Positions 15,115 to 21,828 of a stretch of DNA of 21,828 nucleotides are shown in pieces. Every line of letters starts with the position of its first letter. The first letter of the stretch is position 1. Both the position numbers and the translations under genes were made by a program. The notes below the pieces were generated by a model that worked only from the letters and a program-made list of their open reading frames with translations, was not told the DNA's origin and did not search any database. The stretch spans positions 1 through 21,828 of the forward strand of contig JAHDBO010000005.1 of NCBI GenBank assembly GCA_020630355.1, given 5' to 3'. Source of the stretch: Saprospiraceae bacterium (GTDB lineage Bacteria > Bacteroidota > Bacteroidia > Chitinophagales > Saprospiraceae).

Positions 15115-17139
15115 TCAAGGAAGTTCCCGCAATCGTTTTTTCAGAGCTTGCATTTCATCTCGCAACTGTGCCGCAGAAATAAAATCTAAATCTTTAGCCG
15201 CCTTTTTCATTTGTTTTTCTGTAGCATCTATCATTTTTTCCAACTGCTCCCGACTGGCATAAGCCACCACAGGGTCCGCTGCTATGTCCAACTCCTCTGG
15301 TTCGATATAAGCGTTGCTGCCACCTCTTATTGATAAGATAGATTCTTGTTCCATGATTTCCTCCCTCGATTTTTTGACGGTACGAGGAGTAATGCCGTGT
15401 TTTTCATTGTATGCCATTTGCTTCGCTCGGCGTCTATTGGTTTCCTCTATGGTGCGGCGCATGGAGTCCGTCACTTTATCCGCATAGAACAAGACCAGAC
15501 CATTGGAGTTACGAGCAGCCCGCCCAGCCGTTTGCGTCAACGACCTTGTATTCCTTAGAAACCCTTCTTTGTCTGCATCCAGAATAGCAACCAAAGAAAC
15601 CTCTGGCAAATCCAAGCCCTCTCTCAAAAGATTCACCCCAATCAACACATCAAAAACGCCTAATCGTAAATCCCTCAAAATTTCCACCCTGTCCATTGTA
15701 TCGACTTCAGAATGAATGTATCGACAACTAATATTGAGCGAAGTCAGATATTTTGTCAACTCCTCGGACATTCTTTTGGTCAGTGTCGTTACGAGTACAC
15801 GCTCTTTGATTTGAATCCGTTTATTGATTTCGTCTAGTAAATCGTCGATTTGATTGACACTAGGGCGAACTTCAATTGGTGGGTCGAGCAGTCCCGTCGG
15901 GCGAATCAATTGCTCCACAAACAAACCATCGGTTTGCTCCAATTCGTAATCCGCAGGCGTGGCACTGACGTAAACAATTTGATTGACCATCGACTCAAAT
16001 TCCATGAAACTCAAAGGTCGGTTGTCCAATGCCGATGGCAAGCGAAAGCCGAAGTTCACTAAGTTTTTCTTTCTAGCACGGTCGCCTCCCCACATTCCTC
16101 GTACTTGTGGCAAAGTCACATGACTTTCGTCAATAATCATCAAGAAATCATCTGGAAAATAATCCAACAAACAGAAAGGTCTTGTTCCTGGTTTTCTACC
16201 ATCAAAAAAACGAGAATAATTCTCCACTCCTGAGCAATAGCCCAGCTCCCGCATCATCTCCAAGTCAAAAGTCGTTCGCTCATGAATGCGCTTTGCCTCT
16301 AGATAACGCCTTTCCGATTCAAAATACTGTACCTGTTCGTGTAGCTCGTCTTCGATATTCCGAATGATGCCCTTCATCCTATCTTTTGGTGCGACATATA
16401 AATTCGCTGGAAAAATCGCTGCATTGTCGATTGCTTCTATCGTTTTTCCTGATTCGATTTCCAATCGTTCTATTTCTTCAATCTCATCTCCAAAAAAAGT
16501 AACCCGATAACCATAATCCACATAAGGCAGATTAATATCGACGGTATCTCCTTTCACCCTGAACATAGCTCTCCCCAAATCTCCCTCTGTCCTAGCGTAA
16601 AGGATTTCTACCAATTGGTACAAAAAGGTATTCCTAGTAATTTTCTGACCAGGAAAAATTCGGATAATACCACTTTTATAGTCCTCTGGATTTCCCATAC
16701 CATAAATACAGGAAACCGAGGCGACAACGATAATATCCCGACGCCCTGACAGAATAGAGGAAGTCGCTCGGAGCCGTAGTTTATCTACTTCTTCATTGAT
16801 CTGTAAATCTTTTTCTATATATGTATCCGTGACAGACAAATAAGCTTCTGGCTGATAATAATCGTAATAAGATACAAAATACTCCACCGCATTATCAGGA
16901 AAAAACTGCTTAAACTCACTATACAATTGAGCTGTCAATGTTTTGTTGTGAGTCAATATCAAGGTGGGCCGATTCAATTGCTGAATCACATTTGCCATCG
17001 TGAAGGTTTTACCAGAACCTGTCACACCAAGCAAAACCTGATGCTTTTCACCATCGTTTATCCCTCCTACCAGTTGCTCGATTGCCTGAGGTTGGTCACC
17101 AGTAGGCTGAAACGGAGAATCAATCTTAAAAGCAGGCAT
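15115..17139 (-). CDS. uvrB: UvrB, excinuclease ABC subunit B
   Basis: The 674-residue protein is full length compared with E. coli UvrB (673). It has Walker A GVTGSGKT (residues 38-45), the damage-probing beta-hairpin with YYDYYQPEAY (about 91-101), the DEAH-like IIDESH motif, helicase motifs V-VI (GVNLLREGLDLPEV, QTAGRAARN) and a C-terminal UVR domain (QMKKAAKDLDFISAAQLRDE) for UvrC contact. UvrB takes damaged DNA from UvrA and verifies the lesion in nucleotide excision repair; the uvrA gene begins about 3.1 kb to the right on the other strand. It lies between the Crp-family gene and the arginyltransferase-like gene on the same strand; copy B of the heptad element sits in its upstream gap. 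Confidence 0.98.
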   Translation of the reverse strand: MPAFKIDSPFQPTGDQPQAIEQLVGGINDGEKHQVLLGVTGSGKTFTMANVIQQLNRPTLILTHNKTLTAQLYSEFKQFFPDNAVEYFVSYYDYYQPEAYLSVTDTYIEKDLQINEEVDKLRLRATSSILSGRRDIIVVASVSCIYGMGNPEDYKSGIIRIFPGQKITRNTFLYQLVEILYARTEGDLGRAMFRVKGDTVDINLPYVDYGYRVTFFGDEIEEIERLEIESGKTIEAIDNAAIFPANLYVAPKDRMKGIIRNIEDELHEQVQYFESERRYLEAKRIHERTTFDLEMMRELGYCSGVENYSRFFDGRKPGTRPFCLLDYFPDDFLMIIDESHVTLPQVRGMWGGDRARKKNLVNFGFRLPSALDNRPLSFMEFESMVNQIVYVSATPADYELEQTDGLFVEQLIRPTGLLDPPIEVRPSVNQIDDLLDEINKRIQIKERVLVTTLTKRMSEELTKYLTSLNISCRYIHSEVDTMDRVEILRDLRLGVFDVLIGVNLLREGLDLPEVSLVAILDADKEGFLRNTRSLTQTAGRAARNSNGLVLFYADKVTDSMRRTIEETNRRRAKQMAYNEKHGITPRTVKKSREEIMEQESILSIRGGSNAYIEPEELDIAADPVVAYASREQLEKMIDATEKQMKKAAKDLDFISAAQLRDEMQALKKRLRELP

Positions 17140-17161
17140 GAAAAAGGAATATTTTAATCAT

Positions 17162-17255
17162 TAGATTTCAGACATTAGTCTTTAGATATTAAATTGGAAA
17201 CCAATCTTTTATAGATTTCTAGATTTTCCAAAACCGAAAACAGAATAATGTCTAT
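17162..17255 (+). repeat. Dispersed intergenic heptad element, copy B
   Basis: Five heptads (TAGATTT, CAGACAT, TAGTCTT, TAGATAT, TAAATTG) occupy 17162-17196, followed by a 59-bp tail with CTTTTATAG and the end AGAATAATGTCTAT. Bases 17170-17181 and 17242-17253 are inverse complements at 11 of 12 positions. Over 83 bp it matches copy C at 18059-18141 without gaps, with about 17 differences by my count. It fills the gap between the Crp-family stop codon and the uvrB start. Confidence 0.85.
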
Positions 17256-17276
17256 ATATAAAGAGGACTGCTATCG

Positions 17277-17960
17277 CTAAACTAATTTGTCCATATCTCG
17301 AATCAACAAGCGTTTTCTATTGAACGTAATGATATTATTGCTGCGCAATTCGTTGAGTACTGTAGTAACCGTTTGCCTAGAAGTGGCGGTCATGTTTGCA
17401 ATTTCTTGATGGGTCAAGAAATTGCGCACTAGCATTTCGTAACCTACTCGCTTCCCTTTCGTTTCGCCAAGGTGTTTTAAATATTCTACTATCCTAGAAC
17501 GAGAATCCTTAAAGACTAAAGACTCCAAGCGACGTTCCATTTCTAATTTTCTAGAACCAAAAACCTGCATCAAAAAAAGACCGAGGCTACTATACTCTTT
17601 CATCATCGCCTTCATTTCATCCACCGTCATCATGCAGAGCTCCGTCCCTTCCATCGCTACTGCAAAATCTCTTCGCTTTGCCGCTCCAACCAGTGCCAAC
17701 TCACCAAAAACCTCTCCCATTCCTAGGATGGCCTTGGTAATTTCCTTACCTGTATCAGAATAAGTACCAATTTTGACCCTGCCGTCAGAAATCAAAAAAA
17801 TCCTATCGGCGTATTCGTCTGGCAAATAAATATATTCTCCTTTCTTATAGCGTTTATGCACGTGTTTATCGCCCGCCATGGCTTGTTTCTTGGGACACAT
17901 AATCCCAGTCAAATCGAGGTCCTCCAAGAACCAGTACGATGCATCTGGACTAACACTCAT
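17277..17960 (-). CDS. Crp/Fnr-family transcription regulator
   Basis: The 227-residue protein has a cyclic-nucleotide-binding beta barrel at about 35-125 (KKGEYIYLPDEYADRIFLISDGRVKIG; phosphate cassette FGELALVGAAKRRDF, Gly86-Glu87 and Arg96/97), a long dimerisation helix (about 125-160) and a C-terminal winged helix with the recognition helix in LTHQEIANMTATSRQTVTTVLNEL (182-205). The GE plus arginine arrangement keeps part of the cAMP pocket, but the residue after Arg is Asp, not Ser or Thr, so the ligand is uncertain. No cysteine set for an Fe-S cluster as in Fnr is seen; one Cys lies near residue 22. Targets are unknown. Two copies of a dispersed repeat flank the gene in direct orientation, one in its promoter region. 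Confidence 0.92.
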   Translation of the reverse strand: MSVSPDASYWFLEDLDLTGIMCPKKQAMAGDKHVHKRYKKGEYIYLPDEYADRIFLISDGRVKIGTYSDTGKEITKAILGMGEVFGELALVGAAKRRDFAVAMEGTELCMMTVDEMKAMMKEYSSLGLFLMQVFGSRKLEMERRLESLVFKDSRSRIVEYLKHLGETKGKRVGYEMLVRNFLTHQEIANMTATSRQTVTTVLNELRSNNIITFNRKRLLIRDMDKLV

Positions 17961-18047
17961 AAATTAAGTAGGTTTGAAAACTTGTAAATGCGGGTTACTT
18001 TCGTAAAATGTAAAAATACATCAGTTAATTAGATTTTATTCTAAAAT

Positions 18048-18141
18048 CAGATATTAGTAATTAGTCTTTAGATATTAGATTAAAAATCATTCTTTTATAG
18101 CCTACTGTTTTTACCAAAATCAAACATAGAATAATGTCTAT
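18048..18141 (+). repeat. Dispersed intergenic heptad element, copy C
   Basis: Five heptads (CAGATAT, TAGTAAT, TAGTCTT, TAGATAT, TAGATTA) occupy 18048-18082, then a 59-bp tail with CTTTTATAG and the end AGAATAATGTCTAT. It lies in the 242-bp gap between the divergent Crp-family and TIGR02757 genes, so it may overlap promoter elements of either; no exact TAnnTTTG element is seen in this gap (AACGTTTG at 18170-18177 is one base off). Confidence 0.85.
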
Positions 18142-18202
18142 TGAACAATTTAAACCTTGTTTTAGATTAAACGTTTGAAAAAACGAGCTAACAATCCCAA
18201 CA

Positions 18203-18994
18203 ATGACACCCAGACCAGCGCACAAAGGAGACTTAAAAAGCTTCTTGAACCAGAAAGTTCAGCTTTTCAATACCGCTGACTTCATACCCAATGACCCTAT
18301 CTCCATTCCACACCAATACACCAAACTCCAAGACATAGAAATCACTGGTTTTTGGACAGCGATGCTCTCGTGGGGACAAAGAAAAACAATCATAAACAAG
18401 GCAACAAGTTTGTTTCAGCTAATGGACAATGCACCTTATGATTTTATCGTCAACCATGAAGAGAAAGACCGAGCAAAGCTACTCTCTTTTAAACATCGTA
18501 CTTTCCAACCATTGGACACCCTTTATTTCCTAGCCTTTTTTCAACAGTACTATAAAAAACATCATTCTCTAGAAGAGGCTTTCGCCAAACATATCGACAA
18601 AGATTCCGAGCATATCGGTGCTGCGCTTTCGGGCTTTCACCAGACTTTTTTTGATTTAGAAAACGCTCCTCAACGTACTCGGAAACACGTTGCCACCCCA
18701 GATAGAAAATCGACTTGCAAACGCTTGAATATGTTTTTGAGATGGATGGTCAGAACGGATGAGGCTGGAGTAGATTTTGGTTTGTGGAACAGCATCGACC
18801 CTAGTCAACTACTTATACCTTACGATGTACACGTAGATAGAATCGCTAGAAGGTTCAATCTTGTTGACAGAAAACAGAAGGATTGGAAAACGGTGCTTGA
18901 GTTAAGCAGTAACTTAAAAGAGATGTGCCCAGAAGACCCCATAAAATATGACTATGCACTTTTTGGGATAGGCGTTTTGGAGAAATCGTTTTAG
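18203..18994 (+). CDS. TIGR02757 family protein (DUF2400)
   Basis: The 263-residue protein matches the TIGR02757/DUF2400 family of Bacteroidota and some other phyla. Recognisable segments are NDPISIPHQYTKLQDIEITGFWTAMLSWGQRK, CKRLNMFLRWMVR, LLIPYDVHVDRIARRF and DPIKYDYALFGIGV. The helical make-up and the Asp near the end recall helix-hairpin-helix DNA glycosylases, to which the family has been compared, but no activity is established as far as I know. Length is typical. ATG 18203 starts shortly before the conserved N-terminal helix. The stop codon overlaps that of the M48-like gene on the other strand by 4 bp. Confidence 0.88.
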   Translation: MTPRPAHKGDLKSFLNQKVQLFNTADFIPNDPISIPHQYTKLQDIEITGFWTAMLSWGQRKTIINKATSLFQLMDNAPYDFIVNHEEKDRAKLLSFKHRTFQPLDTLYFLAFFQQYYKKHHSLEEAFAKHIDKDSEHIGAALSGFHQTFFDLENAPQRTRKHVATPDRKSTCKRLNMFLRWMVRTDEAGVDFGLWNSIDPSQLLIPYDVHVDRIARRFNLVDRKQKDWKTVLELSSNLKEMCPEDPIKYDYALFGIGVLEKSF

Positions 18995-19920
18995 ATTCTC
19001 GTTAAAACATTATTGACATAGTTCTCAGAGTTGAGTATCGTATTCTCTTCAGAAACACAACCACTATCATTGATGATATTGTGCATCAATTCATCAATTC
19101 TATCCCGAAAAGCAGCGCCATTACCTTCGTACAAAGGCGGACGGATATTCAACCAATTAAAGCTTTGTATACTTCCATTTTGAAAATCATCCTTAATTTC
19201 TTTCAGGATTCTTGCTAAACCATCACAAGTGTAAGCAAAATTACTAACAGCTTGAAGGGAGAAAAAATCAGCTGCGGTAACCTGTTGTTCTTGCATTGGC
19301 AAATCATACAATTCTCTTGCGACCCCCGCTGCTACGGATTCATCAGCAACGCCACTCGCAATATCTAAAAAGAATTTAGTTCCAATACCGTCTTCCGCTT
19401 TTGTTGCCACTAAACGTTCCATTACCGGGCTCAAAGATTCTTTTGTTTCTCGTCTAGAACGGTCAGCATAGTAAACCTCATGTGCCAACATGGCAATTAA
19501 TTGGGACTCGTCACTCATATAGCGCAAAAGTCCCGTATAAATGAAAATCTTCCCTCCCGGTGCCGTAAAGGCAGTATTTACTCGAATGTCGTCAATAACG
19601 ATAATTTCCCAATCATAATCTCTAGACTTGATATTTACATTGTCTAGGTTTAAGATTTGCTGTAAAACATTATTGAGATAATCGTATAAAACAGGTTTTT
19701 GAGATACGGGAATTGCTTTGAATAAATTAGTCTGTTTTCTAATCAAGCCTTCAAAAGCTTCTCCAATAGCGCGCTCGTCTTCAACAGTAAGGGTTGGATT
19801 CAAATTTTCAGGGGCTGTTCTATCACAAGAAGAAACAAAAACAAAGACCAGTAGCCCCAAGGCAAAGACCTTGAACTTTTTGAAAAAAAGAGTGATTTTA
19901 AGATGTTTGTTCTTGTACAT
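18991..19920 (-). CDS. M48-like lipoprotein with degenerate zinc site
   Basis: The 309-residue protein starts with a lipoprotein signal (hydrophobic stretch about 17-29, lipobox VSSC with Cys32). The body follows M48-family peptidases: a helix with DERAIGEAF, IDDIRVNTAFTAPGGKIFIYTGLL (about 109-132), then LAHEVYYADRS (145-155), and a later VTAADFFSLQAV. In active M48 enzymes these last two are HExxH and ExxAD. Here the second His is Tyr151 (a TAT codon, one base from CAT) and the third ligand is Val214, so zinc binding should be lost. The reading frame is intact, which suggests a kept non-catalytic role, perhaps as a periplasmic chaperone or substrate binder. It ends convergently with the TIGR02757 gene. 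Confidence 0.8.
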   Translation of the reverse strand: MYKNKHLKITLFFKKFKVFALGLLVFVFVSSCDRTAPENLNPTLTVEDERAIGEAFEGLIRKQTNLFKAIPVSQKPVLYDYLNNVLQQILNLDNVNIKSRDYDWEIIVIDDIRVNTAFTAPGGKIFIYTGLLRYMSDESQLIAMLAHEVYYADRSRRETKESLSPVMERLVATKAEDGIGTKFFLDIASGVADESVAAGVARELYDLPMQEQQVTAADFFSLQAVSNFAYTCDGLARILKEIKDDFQNGSIQSFNWLNIRPPLYEGNGAAFRDRIDELMHNIINDSGCVSEENTILNSENYVNNVLTRI

Positions 19921-19955
19921 AAGACAGAATTCTGAATTAATTCACAACGTCTATT

Positions 19956-19963
19956 TACTTTTG
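19956..19963 (+). promoter_or_regulatory. Bacteroidota -7 promoter element upstream of a small ORF and uvrA
   Basis: TACTTTTG matches TAnnTTTG exactly. It would start a transcript near 19969, either for the small ORF at 19987 or for uvrA with a leader of about 300 nt. No -33 element is clear. Confidence 0.55.
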
Positions 19964-19986
19964 CACCTTATGATTTACGAGAACCC

Positions 19987-20256
19987 ATGTTAAAGGTTAC
20001 TTTCAAAAGAGAAAAATATCATTTTAATAAGATAAAACTTACAGTGATTTATCATCAAAAACAATGCCAAGCACTTATATTTATTCTACACAAACGCCTT
20101 GATTTTCAGATATTAAAAAACAAAGCAATATGTCATCACGAGTATAAAAATAAGAAAAGTAGAAAATTAAAATTTATCAAAAAACATATATGTCTATTTA
20201 CTGTCAATTGCCCAAGGATTGACAAATCAAAAACCATATCGTGTTGTTTAGAATAA
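19987..20256 (+). CDS. Hypothetical small basic protein, doubtful
   Basis: An 89-residue frame fills most of the gap between the M48-like gene and uvrA. It starts 24 bp after an exact -7 element and ends 16 bp before uvrA, which favours a real gene. Against it, the product is low in Gly, Ala, Asp and Glu, very rich in Lys, Ile and His, has no recognisable domain or signal, and reads like translated AT-rich intergenic DNA. If not coding, 19987-20256 is an untranslated leader of uvrA with no other feature I can see. Confidence 0.3.
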   Translation: MLKVTFKREKYHFNKIKLTVIYHQKQCQALIFILHKRLDFQILKNKAICHHEYKNKKSRKLKFIKKHICLFTVNCPRIDKSKTISCCLE

Positions 20257-20272
20257 AGAGAAATAGAAATCA

Positions 20273-21828
20273 ATGAATCAACTTCCAGATAATAACTTCA
20301 TTAATGTTATCGGCGCCAAAGTACACAACCTAAAAGACGTGCAAGTTTCCATTCCCAGAAACAAGCTGGTAGTCATCACTGGCATTAGCGGTAGCGGAAA
20401 ATCCTCTTTGGCCTTCGATACGATTTATGCTGAAGGTCAGCGCCGTTATATGGAAACCTTTACTTCCTATGCCCGCCAGTTCATAGGCGACATGGAACGT
20501 CCCGATGTGGAACAAATCACAGGTTTAAGCCCTGTAATCTCCATAGAACAAAAAACAACTGGAAGAAATCCACGCTCAACGGTAGGCACGGTTACTGAGA
20601 TTTACGACTTCTTCCGATTGCTCTTTGCTCGGACAGGAGAAGCTTATTCTTATGTCACGGGCAAAAAAATGGTCAAGTACACCGAAGACCAAATCATGGA
20701 GCAGATTTACTCCAATTTCAACAATAAAAAAATCATCATTCTCGCCCCTTTGATTCGAGGTAGAAAAGGACATTATAGAGAACTTTTTGACTCCTATAGG
20801 AAACAAGGGTACACCAAAGTCAGAGTAGATGGCGAAATACTGGACTTGACAGTAGGTCTTCAAGCTGACCGTTACAAAGTACACGATATCGAGTTGGTGG
20901 TAGATAGAATCAAAGCCTCTGATGAACGTCGTGAACGCTTAATCTCTTCGCTTAAAATTGCCTTGCGCCTCGGCAAAGGATTGATTTTCATACAAGAACA
21001 CGATTCTGAAAACATCTTACCTTTTAGCAAGCACTTAATGTGTCCTGAATCGGGCATTTCTTACGAAGAGCCTTCCCCGAACGCTTTTTCTTTCAACTCT
21101 CCCTATGGCGCTTGCCCTTCTTGTAATGGACTAGGAAAAATCAACGAGGTAGACCTAAGTCTTGTCGTTCCTGACGATAGCAAAAGCATCAATGAACAAG
21201 GAATCGCCCCGTTTGGAGAAGTGCGTAAAAATCACACCTTCAAGCAACTGAGAGCCATTTCCCAAAAGTATAAATTCTCTTTTGCGACTCCTGTCAAAGA
21301 CATTCCCGAGGAGGCAATGAAGACCATCCTTTATGGTGGAGACGAGAAACTCGCCATTAAAATGGATAGGAACGGAGAGCACAAATACAACCTCGCCTAC
21401 GAGGGCTTAACCAATATGCTCAAACGCTGGCATGATAATTCCTCTTCGGATTCCATCCGTCGTTGGGTAGAAGATTTCATGACTATCAACACCTGTCCCA
21501 CTTGCCAAGGTCAGCGATTGAAAAAAGAGTCCCTTCATTTCAAACTCGATGATAAAAATATTGCAGATATAAGCAATCTGGATATTTCGGCCTTATTAGA
21601 ATGGGTTACTTCCCTTGACGGAAAACTGAGTGCACGCCAAGCGAAAATCGGCAAGGACATTTTGAAAGAGCTAAAACTCCGCCTGGGTTTCCTGCTCCAT
21701 GTCGGCTTGGATTACTTGACGCTCAATCGCCCTGCTAGAACGCTATCGGGTGGAGAATCGCAGCGTATCCGCCTAGCGACTCAAATCGGTTCTCAACTAA
21801 CAGGGATTACCTATATTTTGGATGAGCC
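20273..21828 (+). CDS. uvrA: UvrA, excinuclease ABC subunit A (3' part outside window)
   Basis: The frame is open to the window edge; 518 of roughly 940 residues are present. It shows Walker A GISGSGKSS (37-45), RRYMETFTSYARQF, a UvrB-binding/insertion region, the zinc-module segment CPESG...FSFNSPYGACPSCNGLG (257-287), CPTCQGQRLKKE, the signature LSGGESQR (491-498) and the first-ATPase Walker B ILDEP at the edge. UvrA dimers scan DNA for lesions and load UvrB. In the zinc module the second Cys of the first CxxC is Ser260, while Cys257, Cys281 and Cys284 remain. The start MNQLPDNN lies about eight residues before the conserved INVIGAKVHNLK. AAAGAG about 12 nt upstream may aid initiation. Confidence 0.97.
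   Translation, partial: MNQLPDNNFINVIGAKVHNLKDVQVSIPRNKLVVITGISGSGKSSLAFDTIYAEGQRRYMETFTSYARQFIGDMERPDVEQITGLSPVISIEQKTTGRNPRSTVGTVTEIYDFFRLLFARTGEAYSYVTGKKMVKYTEDQIMEQIYSNFNNKKIIILAPLIRGRKGHYRELFDSYRKQGYTKVRVDGEILDLTVGLQADRYKVHDIELVVDRIKASDERRERLISSLKIALRLGKGLIFIQEHDSENILPFSKHLMCPESGISYEEPSPNAFSFNSPYGACPSCNGLGKINEVDLSLVVPDDSKSINEQGIAPFGEVRKNHTFKQLRAISQKYKFSFATPVKDIPEEAMKTILYGGDEKLAIKMDRNGEHKYNLAYEGLTNMLKRWHDNSSSDSIRRWVEDFMTINTCPTCQGQRLKKESLHFKLDDKNIADISNLDISALLEWVTSLDGKLSARQAKIGKDILKELKLRLGFLLHVGLDYLTLNRPARTLSGGESQRIRLATQIGSQLTGITYILDE

Noticed and set aside
17162..18141. Repeat copies as a CRISPR array
   Set aside because: Units are 7 bp and degenerate, spacers are absent, and no cas genes are nearby.
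18170..18177. AACGTTTG as the -7 element of the TIGR02757 gene
   Set aside because: It has A instead of the conserved T at the first position, and no -33 element at normal spacing.
1..21828. tRNA, rRNA, transposase, integrase or prophage genes
   Set aside because: No cloverleaf, rRNA-like stretch or mobile-element protein was found by eye; intergenic gaps are short and accounted for.

Overview
The window looks like ordinary chromosome of a member of the Bacteroidota. The evidence is a PorX-type response regulator fused to a PglZ/alkaline-phosphatase-like domain, a secreted protein with a type IX secretion (T9SS) type B sorting domain, several copies of the Bacteroidota -7 promoter element TAnnTTTG, little sign of Shine-Dalgarno sequences, and AT-biased codons. 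A mevalonate-pathway enzyme (MvaD) is compatible with flavobacterial, cytophagal or saprospiral lineages; the exact order is not decided by the sequence.

Layout. 1-969 (-): 5' part of an HD-domain phosphohydrolase, divergent from porX (1341-2909, +). A heptamer microsatellite starts in the porX stop codon. A TAnnTTTG promoter then leads into ybaB/ebfC and a LamG-like T9SS cargo gene, closed by a strong terminator that abuts tsaE. Alanine dehydrogenase (ald) follows and meets mvaD tail to tail, with pcm upstream of mvaD on the minus strand. 8567-11071 (+): an alpha-D-phosphohexomutase and a DUF2279 protein, separated by a leader-ORF/terminator arrangement. 11136-17960 is a long minus-strand block read leftwards: a Crp-family regulator, uvrB, an arginyltransferase-like protein, rpsA and a small lipoprotein. 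18203-18994 (+) is a TIGR02757/DUF2400 protein, overlapping tail to tail with a degenerate M48-like lipoprotein (18991-19920, -). The window ends inside uvrA (+).

The genes are mostly housekeeping: excision repair (uvrA, uvrB), translation (rpsA, tsaE), protein repair (pcm), isoprenoid precursors (mvaD), amino-acid and sugar-phosphate metabolism. porX and the T9SS cargo are the surface/secretion theme. No phage, transposase, CRISPR array, tRNA, rRNA or defence island was seen.

The most interesting signals are non-coding. (1) A three-copy dispersed intergenic element of about 95 bp (7572-7668 reversed, 17162-17255, 18048-18141), made of five degenerate TAGnnnT heptads plus a conserved tail, with inverted ends; two copies directly flank the Crp-family gene. 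(2) A possible attenuator in front of the DUF2279 gene, where a 13-codon leader ORF runs through the left arm of a 20-bp terminator stem whose right arm and U-tract encode the signal peptide. (3) A terminator whose U-tract ends at the tsaE start codon. Protein-level oddities are an M48-like lipoprotein with HEVYY in place of HExxH and an arginyltransferase-like protein without the usual cysteine cluster.
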